NCBI GenBank assembly: GCA_014384685.1
Contig: JACNFL010000091.1
Coordinates: 1-6,237, forward strand
DNA from: Methanobacteriota archaeon
Lineage (GTDB): Archaea > Thermoplasmatota > Poseidoniia > Poseidoniales > Thalassarchaeaceae
Reading direction: 5' to 3'
DNA: 6,237 nucleotides
The position numbers were made by a program, and so were the translations under genes. This document shows, one piece after another, positions 1 to 6,237 of the stretch (position 1 is its first letter; each line of letters starts with the position of its first letter). The notes below the pieces were generated by a model. It was not told where the DNA came from. It did not search any database and worked only from the letters and a program-made list of their open reading frames with translations.

Positions 1-1
1 C

Positions 2-679
2 AAGGACGTTCCTTACGAAAAGTGGGAAGCCTCACAAAATCCGAAACACGTTGCAATCTCCCTCAACGGTGAGCCAACACTGTATTCTCGACTGGCTGAA
101 TTCCTTGAAATCTGTCACGACCACGGTGTCTCTACTTTCCTCGTGACAAATGGTTCACTACCAAAGGTGATTGAGAATCTTGACACACTTCCAACCCAAC
201 TTTACATCAGTGTTGATGCCCCTAACAAAAAACTCTTCAATAAACTCTGTAAACCAAAGTTCAACGATAATGCTTGGGAAAAACTTGAGGAAACCCTTGC
301 ACTGCTACCCTCTTTGGATACTAGAACCGTCTGTCGCCATACACTCATCAGAGGTGAAAGTCTTGGTCATCACAATGATTACGCAAGACTGGATAATATT
401 GCAGACCCTGATTGGATCGAAGCGAAAGGATATGTCTATGTCGGCCATTCACAGAATAATCACACAATCGAAAATATGCCTTCTCATGATGATATTATGG
501 AGTTCTCAAACAAACTTGCTCCTCTGGTTGGCAGAGAAGTTCTAGCAGATAGGAGAGAGAGTAGAGTTGCCCTAATCGGCAAGGAAATTATTCCAGTTAC
601 TCTTCCGATTGCAACTCGGCAAATCCCTGATGATTTGGGGATTGCACCACCTCAAAATTACAAACTTCCAATCGCTTGA
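2..679 (+). CDS. taw1: tRNA 4-demethylwyosine synthase (Taw1/TYW1 radical SAM), 3' part
   Basis: This is the C-terminal 225 residues of a gene that begins left of the window; the frame is open from base 2 to a TGA at 677-679. The family condenses pyruvate with N1-methylguanosine at position 37 of tRNA-Phe to form the tricyclic 4-demethylwyosine base, using a radical-SAM iron-sulfur cluster in the cytoplasm. The cluster cysteines lie upstream and cannot be checked. Visible family motifs, in fragment numbering, are ISLNGEPTLY (19-28, SAM-binding region), STFLVTNG (44-51), LPTQLYISVDAP (63-74), RHTLIRGE (112-119, usually LVKG-like), IEAKGYVYVGHSQN (139-152), NMPSH (158-162) and SRVALI (187-192). 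After the usual domain end a tail of about 30 residues follows. Its stop faces the convergent hydrolase gene with 6 nt between. The family call is confident; activity depends on the unseen N-terminus. Confidence 0.9.
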   Translation, partial: KDVPYEKWEASQNPKHVAISLNGEPTLYSRLAEFLEICHDHGVSTFLVTNGSLPKVIENLDTLPTQLYISVDAPNKKLFNKLCKPKFNDNAWEKLEETLALLPSLDTRTVCRHTLIRGESLGHHNDYARLDNIADPDWIEAKGYVYVGHSQNNHTIENMPSHDDIMEFSNKLAPLVGREVLADRRESRVALIGKEIIPVTLPIATRQIPDDLGIAPPQNYKLPIA

Positions 680-685
680 AATGGC

Positions 686-2314
686 TCAAGGCTGAGGGCA
701 AGCATCCCAATCTCCATCCGATAATTCAAGGGGGGAAGAAACAATCTTCATTGGTTTCACGGCGACTCCATCTGACCAACTTCCAAGGTCTGTCATTTCA
801 CCCTCATTCATGAACCATGATTTAGCCGCATCAGCTGATACCACATCGCCAAATGCTGAGGAAGCAACGAAATCCGATTGTGCTTCAATTCGCGGATAAT
901 ATGAATGGTCAGCCAAAGAATCTCTAACAAATTCTGATGGTAAATAATGAGAAGCCATTAATTTGGGGAAACCGCGGAGATCTGATGGAACTTGCAAGAA
1001 AAGTACCTGATTTGACGGCAATGGTGGACTTTGGTCGCGAGCTGTAAGGCGAGCGTGCTGCCAGCGCCCAATGCACTTTTTAACAACAATATCATCCTCA
1101 TATTCGACCACATGAACTAGAGTATGATCGGGTAACTGCGACATATTTCCCGTCAAATCTTCCTGCGTAGCATGAATCCATGGAGCCTCTAAATCAACCA
1201 CCAATGATTGACTCCCAAAACCCCTACCAAGCAATTCACTCAGCACATAGAAAGTGGTGCCAACACCCATGCTATGCCCGCCTATCCACAAGTGGTCTGT
1301 GTTCAGTTCGGTTGTACCTAGAACCTCGGAAATCCCAGCATCAGAATTGATGAAATCAAGACCTGCATCAACCCCATAGAGCGCCATTGTGTATCTAGGT
1401 AAATGCTCAGGATGGTCTGAACCGCCCAAAGTGTAGTTTTGGTTCTCCGAACTGGGATCCATATCGGAAACATATTGTGGGAAAATCGTCACTAGTCCTT
1501 GACCCGCAAGAGACAACATCGTATCACGATAATATTCCACTTTTTCCCCCTGATACCCGTGTAGTACGACTGCCACACCTACTGACTCTGATGTCAAACC
1601 AACTGGCACGAAAACATGCACATTCCACTCTTGCTCATGCGCCCAATCATTCCACCATGAGGTCATATTATCAGGAAAATCTGGAGTGAGGGAAAACTCC
1701 TCTACCTCATAAGGAAAATCTGCACTACCATAGCCCTCAGTGGGTCGTTCTGGTGGACTTGGAAGAAGTCCTGCAACTGCAATAAGATTTGGTAAAGTCA
1801 AAATTAATGAAACCAATAAAACCGAAAGAATTGGGATTTTTCGAATGACAACCGATGGTGTAATTTCACCTTTTAATTTAGAGGAATTTATTGTTAAATT
1901 ACCCGCCACCCCTGCTAGCAAAACTGCACCAAACATGAAGGGAAGAATGGCGATTGAACCACGGAAAAATGCCAGATCCAACAAGAAGTAAATTAAGGCT
2001 CTTGAAAGGCCCCAGCCAATAACAAATGATGTGAATAATCTGTATGCCGCCTCAGCAGGTTCTGAACGCAAATTACGTCCAGTAATTGCTGCCATTCCAA
2101 CTAAAATGATTGCTAGAAAAGCAACCCATCCTACGAATCCACGAGCCGCCATTGCATACTGAATACTATCAACAATGTAGAAAAATAAGGCACCAAATAA
2201 GGTGCTACCATTCAACATCGGCCACCAAATAACCGAAAGGCCAATTGTAAATCCAATTATCACCCAAAGGATTTGAGATTTGACTATTTTTTGCCAATCC
2301 AATTCATTCACCAA
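686..2314 (-). CDS. membrane-anchored alpha/beta hydrolase, predicted extracytoplasmic catalytic domain
   Basis: A 542-residue protein in two parts. Residues 1-185 are strongly hydrophobic, with likely membrane helices near 15-33, 60-78, 93-112, 119-137 and 160-184; 38-55 is a doubtful sixth. Basic loops at 80-92 and 146-159 fit the cytoplasmic side, which places residues 190-542 outside. That domain is an alpha/beta hydrolase: VVLHGYQG (249-256, oxyanion HG), nucleophile elbow GHSMG with Ser348, a likely acid at Asp407/Asp408 in YEDDIVV, and candidate histidines 456 or 470. The protein has only two cysteines, C414 and C539, both in this domain, and N-x-S/T sequons at 216, 293 and 390. The start is TTG (2314) or GTG (2311, one codon later); an in-frame TGA sits just upstream, so no longer form exists. 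It follows the glycosyltransferase gene with an overlap. The fold resembles lipase, cutinase or dienelactone-hydrolase relatives; the substrate is unknown. Confidence 0.8.
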   Translation of the reverse strand: MVNELDWQKIVKSQILWVIIGFTIGLSVIWWPMLNGSTLFGALFFYIVDSIQYAMAARGFVGWVAFLAIILVGMAAITGRNLRSEPAEAAYRLFTSFVIGWGLSRALIYFLLDLAFFRGSIAILPFMFGAVLLAGVAGNLTINSSKLKGEITPSVVIRKIPILSVLLVSLILTLPNLIAVAGLLPSPPERPTEGYGSADFPYEVEEFSLTPDFPDNMTSWWNDWAHEQEWNVHVFVPVGLTSESVGVAVVLHGYQGEKVEYYRDTMLSLAGQGLVTIFPQYVSDMDPSSENQNYTLGGSDHPEHLPRYTMALYGVDAGLDFINSDAGISEVLGTTELNTDHLWIGGHSMGVGTTFYVLSELLGRGFGSQSLVVDLEAPWIHATQEDLTGNMSQLPDHTLVHVVEYEDDIVVKKCIGRWQHARLTARDQSPPLPSNQVLFLQVPSDLRGFPKLMASHYLPSEFVRDSLADHSYYPRIEAQSDFVASSAFGDVVSADAAKSWFMNEGEMTDLGSWSDGVAVKPMKIVSSPLELSDGDWDACPQP

Positions 2315-3353
2315 TCATTGAATCCCATGCAGCAGCCATTTTTTCGCCCCACTTCTGAATATTGAATTGGCCGGCTCTATCCAATGCAGTTTGGTCTGCC
2401 CCTGTAGGCTCGCCACCACGCTTAACCCATGCTGAATGCAATTCTGTTATCGCTTTCACCCATTCCGCCTTATCTGTAGGTGGAAGTAGCATTGATGGAT
2501 CAACAACTTCGTTGTGTGCTGGTAAATCACTTGCTAATACCGAACAACCTGCAGCCATCGCTTCTAGAACTGGCAATCCAAACCCTTCCCCTGCAGATGG
2601 GAAAAGAAGTGCGTCAGCGCGTTGGTATGCTGCGATTAACTCTTCATCAGAGAGCTTGAGATGAGAACCGACTCTCACAAGATTGAGGTCATTTCGAACA
2701 TCTTGTGGTAATACATCAACTACCTCATCAATAAAATCTAGACGCTTTCTCGGCTCATTGCTTCCAACTGTCAGTAAAACGAAGTTTCTCAAACCAATTT
2801 CGCCTTCAATTTGATACGGTTCTGGGTCAATTGCGTGGTGCACAACACTCACTGGTTTTTCTGGCCATAACTCTCTACACTCTTCTGCAGTAGCCTCTGA
2901 AATTGAAATTATCATGTCAGCCCTTTGCAGACCGTCTTTCAAGTGGTTGAGGTCTTTGCTACGCGTACCGTTCGGAGCATGGTCACCAACTTCTATTCCA
3001 ATTACAGTTCGAGGAACAAGATGAAACAGGTCATGAACCGTGACACTGCAAGCGATTTCAAGACCTGCTGGAACGAGATGCGCCTGCTCTTGGTCTGTTA
3101 TGTGAACAAAATCTGCTGTCCCTCCATCTATTGCGTCCTTGGCCGCTCGATGAACCGCCTTTGGGTGGCCTCGCCTGCGGCGCCACCAGCGCTGTAATGG
3201 ATTTCCACCCATTGGATGCTCAATTACACCGGCTAACTCGTAACCAGGAATCTGACCGGCTTCTAGCCGGTCAACTAACTCATGATGGGCGCGGCCAAGG
3301 CCACTTTGGCGAGGCAACTCGCCACCGCGAACAAGCAAAACTCGCCTCGCCAT
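2304..3353 (-). CDS. GT-B family glycosyltransferase (GT4-like), first gene of the minus-strand pair
   Basis: A 349-residue glycosyltransferase with no membrane segment, expected to move a sugar from an activated donor in the cytoplasm. The N-terminal Rossmann half starts with VLLVRGG and a glycine-rich [10 protein letters not shown] loop (17-26). [10 protein letters not shown] (105-114) and [10 protein letters not shown] (149-158) are typical of the acceptor side and linker. The C-terminal half has [10 protein letters not shown] (195-204), with basic residues usually placed at the donor phosphates, and [15 protein letters not shown] (255-269), holding the EX7E pair Glu256 and Glu264 of retaining GT4-type enzymes. 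A basic stretch [10 protein letters not shown] (56-65) could favour contact with acidic lipid head groups. ATG at 3353 is the first start and leaves the beta-1 strand intact. The 3' end overlaps the hydrolase start, so the two are probably co-transcribed. Acceptor and sugar cannot be told. Confidence 0.9.
   Translation of the reverse strand: MARRVLLVRGGELPRQSGLGRAHHELVDRLEAGQIPGYELAGVIEHPMGGNPLQRWWRRRRGHPKAVHRAAKDAIDGGTADFVHITDQEQAHLVPAGLEIACSVTVHDLFHLVPRTVIGIEVGDHAPNGTRSKDLNHLKDGLQRADMIISISEATAEECRELWPEKPVSVVHHAIDPEPYQIEGEIGLRNFVLLTVGSNEPRKRLDFIDEVVDVLPQDVRNDLNLVRVGSHLKLSDEELIAAYQRADALLFPSAGEGFGLPVLEAMAAGCSVLASDLPAHNEVVDPSMLLPPTDKAEWVKAITELHSAWVKRGGEPTGADQTALDRAGQFNIQKWGEKMAAAWDSMIGE
3253..3273. 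repeat. perfect 9-bp inverted repeat with 3-nt loop inside the minus-strand glycosyltransferase gene
   Basis: TGACCGGCT, a 3-nt spacer TCT, and AGCCGGTCA form a 21-bp near-palindrome at codons 27-34 of the minus-strand glycosyltransferase (residues VDRLEAGQ). In RNA it would be a stable GC-rich hairpin at nt 81-101 of a leaderless message. As DNA it has the length and symmetry of a dimeric-repressor operator. Nothing in the window shows which, if either, applies. Confidence 0.5.
3307..3324 (-). repeat. hairpin near the 5' end of the minus-strand glycosyltransferase message
   Basis: On the minus strand TGGCGAG, the 4-nt loop TTGC and CTCGCCA form a perfect 7-bp stem at nt 30-47 from the start codon (codons 10-16). 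The right arm, extended by one base to CCTCGCCA (nt 40-47), is also an exact complement of TGGCGAGG at nt 2-9 (positions 3345-3352), which overlaps the ATG. The two pairings cannot form together. The repeat is directly visible; a regulatory role is inference. Confidence 0.5.
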
Positions 3354-3374
3354 CGCTCCCGCGAGCCCATGCCG

Positions 3375-3382
3375 ATATTAAA
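3375..3382. promoter_or_regulatory. shared TATA-like box of a divergent (bidirectional) promoter
   Basis: The 50-bp spacer between the two glycosyltransferase starts holds a single AT-rich octamer, ATATTAAA on plus and TTTAATAT on minus, in otherwise GC-rich sequence. Its centre (3378.5) is 25.5 bp from the A of both ATG codons (3353 and 3404), the distance expected for an archaeal TATA box driving leaderless transcripts. The minus-strand reading is closer to the archaeal TTTAWATA-type consensus. No clear purine-rich BRE is seen on either side. Position and isolation make it the best promoter candidate; transcription start sites are inferred. Confidence 0.6.
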
Positions 3383-3403
3383 CAGGCAAGCGCACGAGAG
3401 CAC

Positions 3404-4639
3404 ATGGGCGACTCATCGGGACCCTTGCCCCGCCTTTTGGTGGTGAAGGGAACTTTCGAGCAATTCGGCGGGGCAGAGCGCGATCTGCTGAACAATTTAC
3501 CAGCATGGTCGCGCCACTTTGAAATCACAGTGGCAACCCTAAATCTACCAAAAAAAGCACGTGAAACACTTGATGATTTAGGAATCAATTACCTAACACC
3601 AGTGAAACAATTTACAGTTCCGCGCGGCGTTTGGGCAGAAGCAAGAGCGCTATCAAGCCGTCAAGCAGTGCGGTATTGGATCTCAATGCTTGATTTGACT
3701 GAACAGGTTACTGGTCTACGTGAAGTATTGACAAACTCTGATGCTATTCATGTAACAAGTGGAGTTGGGTCTCTTGAGTTCACCGGCCTAGCGCCAAGTC
3801 ATATCCCCATGCACTACTATTGCCTTGAACCTCATCGTGGGCTTTACGAAGATGTGTTACACAGAACTATTGAAGGAACTCCAAAACGAAGTTTATTCCT
3901 CACTTCTCTATTGTTGGGCAAACAAAGGCGCCGTGACCAAAAATTTGTATCTCGCTTAGAAAAAATGCGGAATGTTTCAATTTCTGGTAATTCCAGTTGG
4001 ATTCAGGAACGGATTTTGGAAATATATGGTGTCAAATCACAATTACTACTGCCAACTGTTGACCTTTCCGTTTGGAAAAATCATAGTTCAAATGATTCAA
4101 CCTCAATTGGTGAATATGTAGTGACAATTGGTGCCGCCTCGCACGTCAAAGGAACGTGGGAAACTGTTGAAATGCTCGCTGGAACAGGAATTTCTCTAGC
4201 ATTAGTTGGAGGTGGAGATGGTTATGATTTAGCCCGCTTACGCGAGCGGGCTGAGCAATTAGAAGTCAAACTCGATATTCAACCCCGTCTTAGCCAAGAT
4301 GATCTAGTTTCACTTGTGCAAGAAGCACTAGCAGTAGTCAGTTTAGCCTATGATGAGCCATTTGGGCTCACTCCTATTGAAGCCCAAGCAGCAGGCACGC
4401 CAGCATTGATGGTTGCAGAAGGTGGATTCCAATACACCGTTGAAGATGGCGTTAGTGGCAGACTATTACCACGCGGTGACTGGTCGGCATGGCACCAAGC
4501 ATTGCAAGAAGCGAGCGAGCCTAGTAACCGGGAAAATTGGGCAAAACATGGCCAAGAAAACATTGAGCAAATGGGTTTAACACCCCAAAACCAAGCCTCA
4601 AGATTGACGGATATCCTCGGATTTTCCGAAGATGAGTAA
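3404..4639 (+). CDS. GT-B family glycosyltransferase (GT4-like), divergent partner
   Basis: A 411-residue glycosyltransferase, counted from ATG 3404. This start puts the first beta strand at LLVVKGTFEQFGGAER (11-26), the usual opening of GT4 enzymes with the GGAE loop. The frame is open further upstream, but that part lies antisense to the neighbouring gene and is not protein-like. The donor half has VVTIGAASHVKG (239-250), ALVGGGDGYDLARLRERAEQ (266-285) and YDEPFGLTPIEAQAAGTPAL (316-335), with the EX7E pair Glu318 and Glu326. No membrane segment is present, so it is probably cytoplasmic or peripheral. It differs clearly from the minus-strand glycosyltransferase, with about 60 more residues and a longer insert before the donor domain (about 140-200, rich in Lys and Arg), so the pair is not a recent duplication. 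It likely acts in the same surface-glycan or glycolipid pathway; the substrate is unknown. Confidence 0.9.
   Translation: MGDSSGPLPRLLVVKGTFEQFGGAERDLLNNLPAWSRHFEITVATLNLPKKARETLDDLGINYLTPVKQFTVPRGVWAEARALSSRQAVRYWISMLDLTEQVTGLREVLTNSDAIHVTSGVGSLEFTGLAPSHIPMHYYCLEPHRGLYEDVLHRTIEGTPKRSLFLTSLLLGKQRRRDQKFVSRLEKMRNVSISGNSSWIQERILEIYGVKSQLLLPTVDLSVWKNHSSNDSTSIGEYVVTIGAASHVKGTWETVEMLAGTGISLALVGGGDGYDLARLRERAEQLEVKLDIQPRLSQDDLVSLVQEALAVVSLAYDEPFGLTPIEAQAAGTPALMVAEGGFQYTVEDGVSGRLLPRGDWSAWHQALQEASEPSNRENWAKHGQENIEQMGLTPQNQASRLTDILGFSEDE
3426..3475 (+). repeat. 9-bp inverted repeat in the 5' coding region of the plus-strand glycosyltransferase
   Basis: TGCCCCGCC (3426-3434) and its exact reverse complement GGCGGGGCA (3467-3475) are separated by 32 nt, at nt 23-31 and 64-72 of the message counted from the ATG. 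The stem is almost all GC. The right arm encodes the conserved GGA of the GGAER loop, so one arm is under protein constraint; the left arm lies in PLPRL, where codon choice is freer. Confidence 0.45.
4231..4252. repeat. 8-bp inverted repeat with 6-nt loop in the plus-strand glycosyltransferase gene
   Basis: AGCCCGCT (4231-4238) and AGCGGGCT (4245-4252) are exact reverse complements around a 6-nt spacer. They lie in a GC-rich patch within AT-rich sequence and encode part of the LARLRERAE helix (residues 276-283). Codons for alternating Arg, Glu and Ala can give such symmetry by chance, so function is doubtful. Confidence 0.4.
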
Positions 4640-4651
4640 GCCGTTTAGTTC

Positions 4652-6237
4652 ATGTTTAGTACCGCACCCGCGCAAGTCATGGAACCGGTTCAGAGTGTCG
4701 CCATCATCGGCGCAGGAAACATGGGGAGCGGCATTGCCCAGAAAACTGCACAGGAAGAATTTGATGTGCAAATGGTGGACCGTGAGGCTCAATGGGTTGA
4801 GCGCGGTCAAGGAATTATTGCTGACTTTTTGGCCGAGGCTGTTGAGCGACGTATCTTTCGGCCGGCTCAAGTTGAAGAAATTCAAGGCCGAATTACCGGA
4901 GTAGTTGGAACCGAGAATGTTGCTCCGGACACCGACTTGGTGATAGAGGCCGTTTTCGAAGACTTTGACATCAAAACAGCGGTTTTCACGACCCTTGATG
5001 AGGTGTGCGATGAAAAAACGATTCTAGCGTCCAATACCTCGTCTCTATCAGTTAATGAATTGGCTGCTGCAACTGGTAGACCAGACAAATTTGTCGGTCT
5101 GCATTTCTTTTATCATCCGGCAAAAAATCGGCTGGTGGAAGTAATTCCTGCTGAGTCAACCAGCCGCGAAAGCACCGAGCGAGTTGTGCAATACTGCAAG
5201 ACGCTCGGAAAAGTTGTCATCGTCTGCAAAGATCGGCCTGGCTTTGTCGTCAATCGCTTCTTCGTGCCTTGGCTCAATGAAGCGTGCCTACTGCTTGAGG
5301 AAGGATTAGCAACTACGGCACAGATTGACGCCGCCGCTTGCAAGGCGTTCCGAATTGGAATGGGTCCATTTGCACTGATGAATTTGACCGGCCCACCTAT
5401 CGCACTTCATGCAACTGACTATCTTGCAGAGCAACTCAATACCCCTAGATACACAGGTGCACAGAACCTTCGTGACATGGTTGAAGCAGGAGACATGTGG
5501 GTAATCGGTGACATCGCTGAGGAAGGACACTGCTCAGAAGACGCTGAAAAAATAATCTCTCAACGCTTACTAGGCCAAGTATTCGCTGTTGCAGCACAAA
5601 TTGTTGCTGAAGATATCTGTTCTATGGAAGATGTTGACCGCGGCGCAAAAGTCGGATTGCGCTGGGCTAGAGGGCCGTTTGAATTAGCCAATAAACTTGG
5701 GATTGAATCCGCTTACTCTATGGCATCTCAATATGCTGAACTCGCTGGATTCAGTCTGCCTGACTTCATGACAGCCCAAGCAGAATCAGGCAAGCCATTC
5801 GAATTCTCATACATCGATGTAACTGCCGAAGGTTCCATCGCAACAGTACAAATTAATCGCCCAGAAGCCATGAATGCTCTCAACGAAACTGTAGTGTCAC
5901 AATTAGGAGATGCTTTGGACATTCTCAATGCTGACAATTCTATCTCAACTATTGTTTTAGAGGGGGCAGGTAAGGCATTTGTTGCCGGCGCTGATGTGAA
6001 ATTTTTCGTCGACAAAATTCGCGCCGACAAAATCCAAGATATCTACGATTTCACCGCATTTGGCCATCAAGTTTTGAACAAATTGGAAAACTCACCAAAG
6101 ACCACCATCGCAATGACCACTGGTCTAGCTCTTGGAGGAGGTTTGGAATTGGCTCTCTCGTGTGACTACCGAATAGGAACGCGCAGGACACAGTTCCGCT
6201 TCCCAGAAACAAGCATTGGCATTTACCCTGGCCTAGG
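4652..6237 (+). CDS. bifunctional 3-hydroxyacyl-CoA dehydrogenase / enoyl-CoA hydratase, 3' end cut off
   Basis: The frame is open from ATG 4652 to the window edge, 528 codons plus 2 nt; roughly 120 residues are missing if it matches archaeal homologues. It should hydrate enoyl-CoA and oxidise the L-3-hydroxyacyl-CoA with NAD, two consecutive beta-oxidation steps in the cytoplasm. The NAD site is GAGNMG (20-25) with Asp43 ending beta-2, which favours NAD over NADP. The dehydrogenase residues Ser130, His151, Glu163 and Asn201 keep the spacing of the human enzyme (S137, H158, E170, N208). A second dehydrogenase C-terminal repeat lies at about 300-380. The crotonase part starts near 387, with AFVAGADVKFF (442-452) and catalytic Glu499 (in GGGLEL) and Glu519 (in FPET), 20 residues apart as usual. 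The order is opposite to bacterial FadB and like the archaeal hydroxybutyrate-cycle fusion of Metallosphaera. ATG 4679 (Met10) is an equally plausible start. It follows the glycosyltransferase by 12 nt. Confidence 0.93.
   Translation, partial: MFSTAPAQVMEPVQSVAIIGAGNMGSGIAQKTAQEEFDVQMVDREAQWVERGQGIIADFLAEAVERRIFRPAQVEEIQGRITGVVGTENVAPDTDLVIEAVFEDFDIKTAVFTTLDEVCDEKTILASNTSSLSVNELAAATGRPDKFVGLHFFYHPAKNRLVEVIPAESTSRESTERVVQYCKTLGKVVIVCKDRPGFVVNRFFVPWLNEACLLLEEGLATTAQIDAAACKAFRIGMGPFALMNLTGPPIALHATDYLAEQLNTPRYTGAQNLRDMVEAGDMWVIGDIAEEGHCSEDAEKIISQRLLGQVFAVAAQIVAEDICSMEDVDRGAKVGLRWARGPFELANKLGIESAYSMASQYAELAGFSLPDFMTAQAESGKPFEFSYIDVTAEGSIATVQINRPEAMNALNETVVSQLGDALDILNADNSISTIVLEGAGKAFVAGADVKFFVDKIRADKIQDIYDFTAFGHQVLNKLENSPKTTIAMTTGLALGGGLELALSCDYRIGTRRTQFRFPETSIGIYPGL

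Noticed and set aside
675..690. CTTGA and TCAAG inverted repeat between the convergent stops as a shared terminator hairpin.
   Set aside because: Only 5 bp with a 6-nt loop and no T tract, and part of the symmetry is forced because both stop codons are TGA.
2362..2664. Open frames of 70-100 codons opposite the hydrolase and the glycosyltransferase.
   Set aside because: They lie wholly within the confirmed genes, have low-complexity translations without motifs, and fit the mirror of codon use in those genes.
3164..3187. GGTGGC and GCCACC inverted repeat with a 12-nt spacer.
   Set aside because: Six base pairs in very GC-rich sequence encoding an arginine run; such symmetry is expected by chance.
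3131..3403. Longer N-terminus for the plus-strand glycosyltransferase, since the frame is open back to 3131.
   Set aside because: It lies antisense to the well-supported minus-strand glycosyltransferase, its translation looks like a shadow rich in Pro, Arg and Gly, and ATG 3404 gives the canonical GT4 N-terminus.
4598..5530. Several minus-strand open frames opposite the beta-oxidation gene.
   Set aside because: The plus strand here encodes an unbroken protein with all catalytic residues in place, and the antisense products show no family features.
1..6237. tRNA or rRNA gene, CRISPR array, insertion sequence, attachment site or riboswitch.
   Set aside because: The window is almost wholly covered by five protein genes; the only spacers are 6, 50 and 12 nt, and no tandem or terminal repeats of the needed kind were seen.

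Overview
The window looks like a compact archaeal genome segment, most likely from a planktonic euryarchaeon of the Marine Group II/III (Poseidoniales-like) kind. The domain call rests on three things. The first gene is a wyosine-synthesis radical-SAM enzyme (Taw1/TYW1), a family found in archaea and eukaryotes. The last gene is a 3-hydroxyacyl-CoA dehydrogenase/enoyl-CoA hydratase fusion with the dehydrogenase half first, an order known from archaea. The only clear promoter is a TATA-like box about 25 bp from the start codons, as in leaderless archaeal transcription, and no convincing Shine-Dalgarno sequence precedes any start. The lineage within archaea is an inference from general resemblance and is less secure than the domain.

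Layout: (1) 2-679, plus strand, 3' part of taw1. (2) 686-2314, minus strand, a large membrane-anchored alpha/beta hydrolase whose stop lies 6 nt from the taw1 stop. (3) 2304-3353, minus strand, a GT-B glycosyltransferase whose 3' end overlaps the hydrolase start by about 8-11 nt, so the two form an operon. (4) 3354-3403, a 50-bp divergent spacer with one TATA-like box exactly midway between the two start codons. (5) 3404-4639, plus strand, a second, clearly different GT-B glycosyltransferase. (6) 4652-6237, plus strand, a bifunctional beta-oxidation protein running off the right edge. Nearly every base is coding; there is no gene-free stretch above 50 bp, no RNA gene, no mobile element and no CRISPR array.

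Genes 2, 3 and 5 probably form one functional group: two retaining-type glycosyltransferases read from one shared bidirectional promoter, plus a hydrolase whose catalytic domain is predicted to face the cell exterior. A role in building or remodelling surface glycans, glycolipids or glycoproteins is a reasonable inference, but no substrate can be read from the sequence. taw1 (tRNA modification) and the fatty-acid oxidation gene look like unrelated housekeeping flanks, although the latter follows glycosyltransferase gene 5 by only 12 nt and may be co-transcribed.

The most unusual region is about 3060-3480. It is GC-rich (about 50-63% against 33-40% in parts of the flanking genes), holds the symmetric promoter, and places several strong inverted repeats in the first 100 nt of both divergent messages, including a pair of mutually exclusive pairings that involve the start codon of the minus-strand glycosyltransferase.
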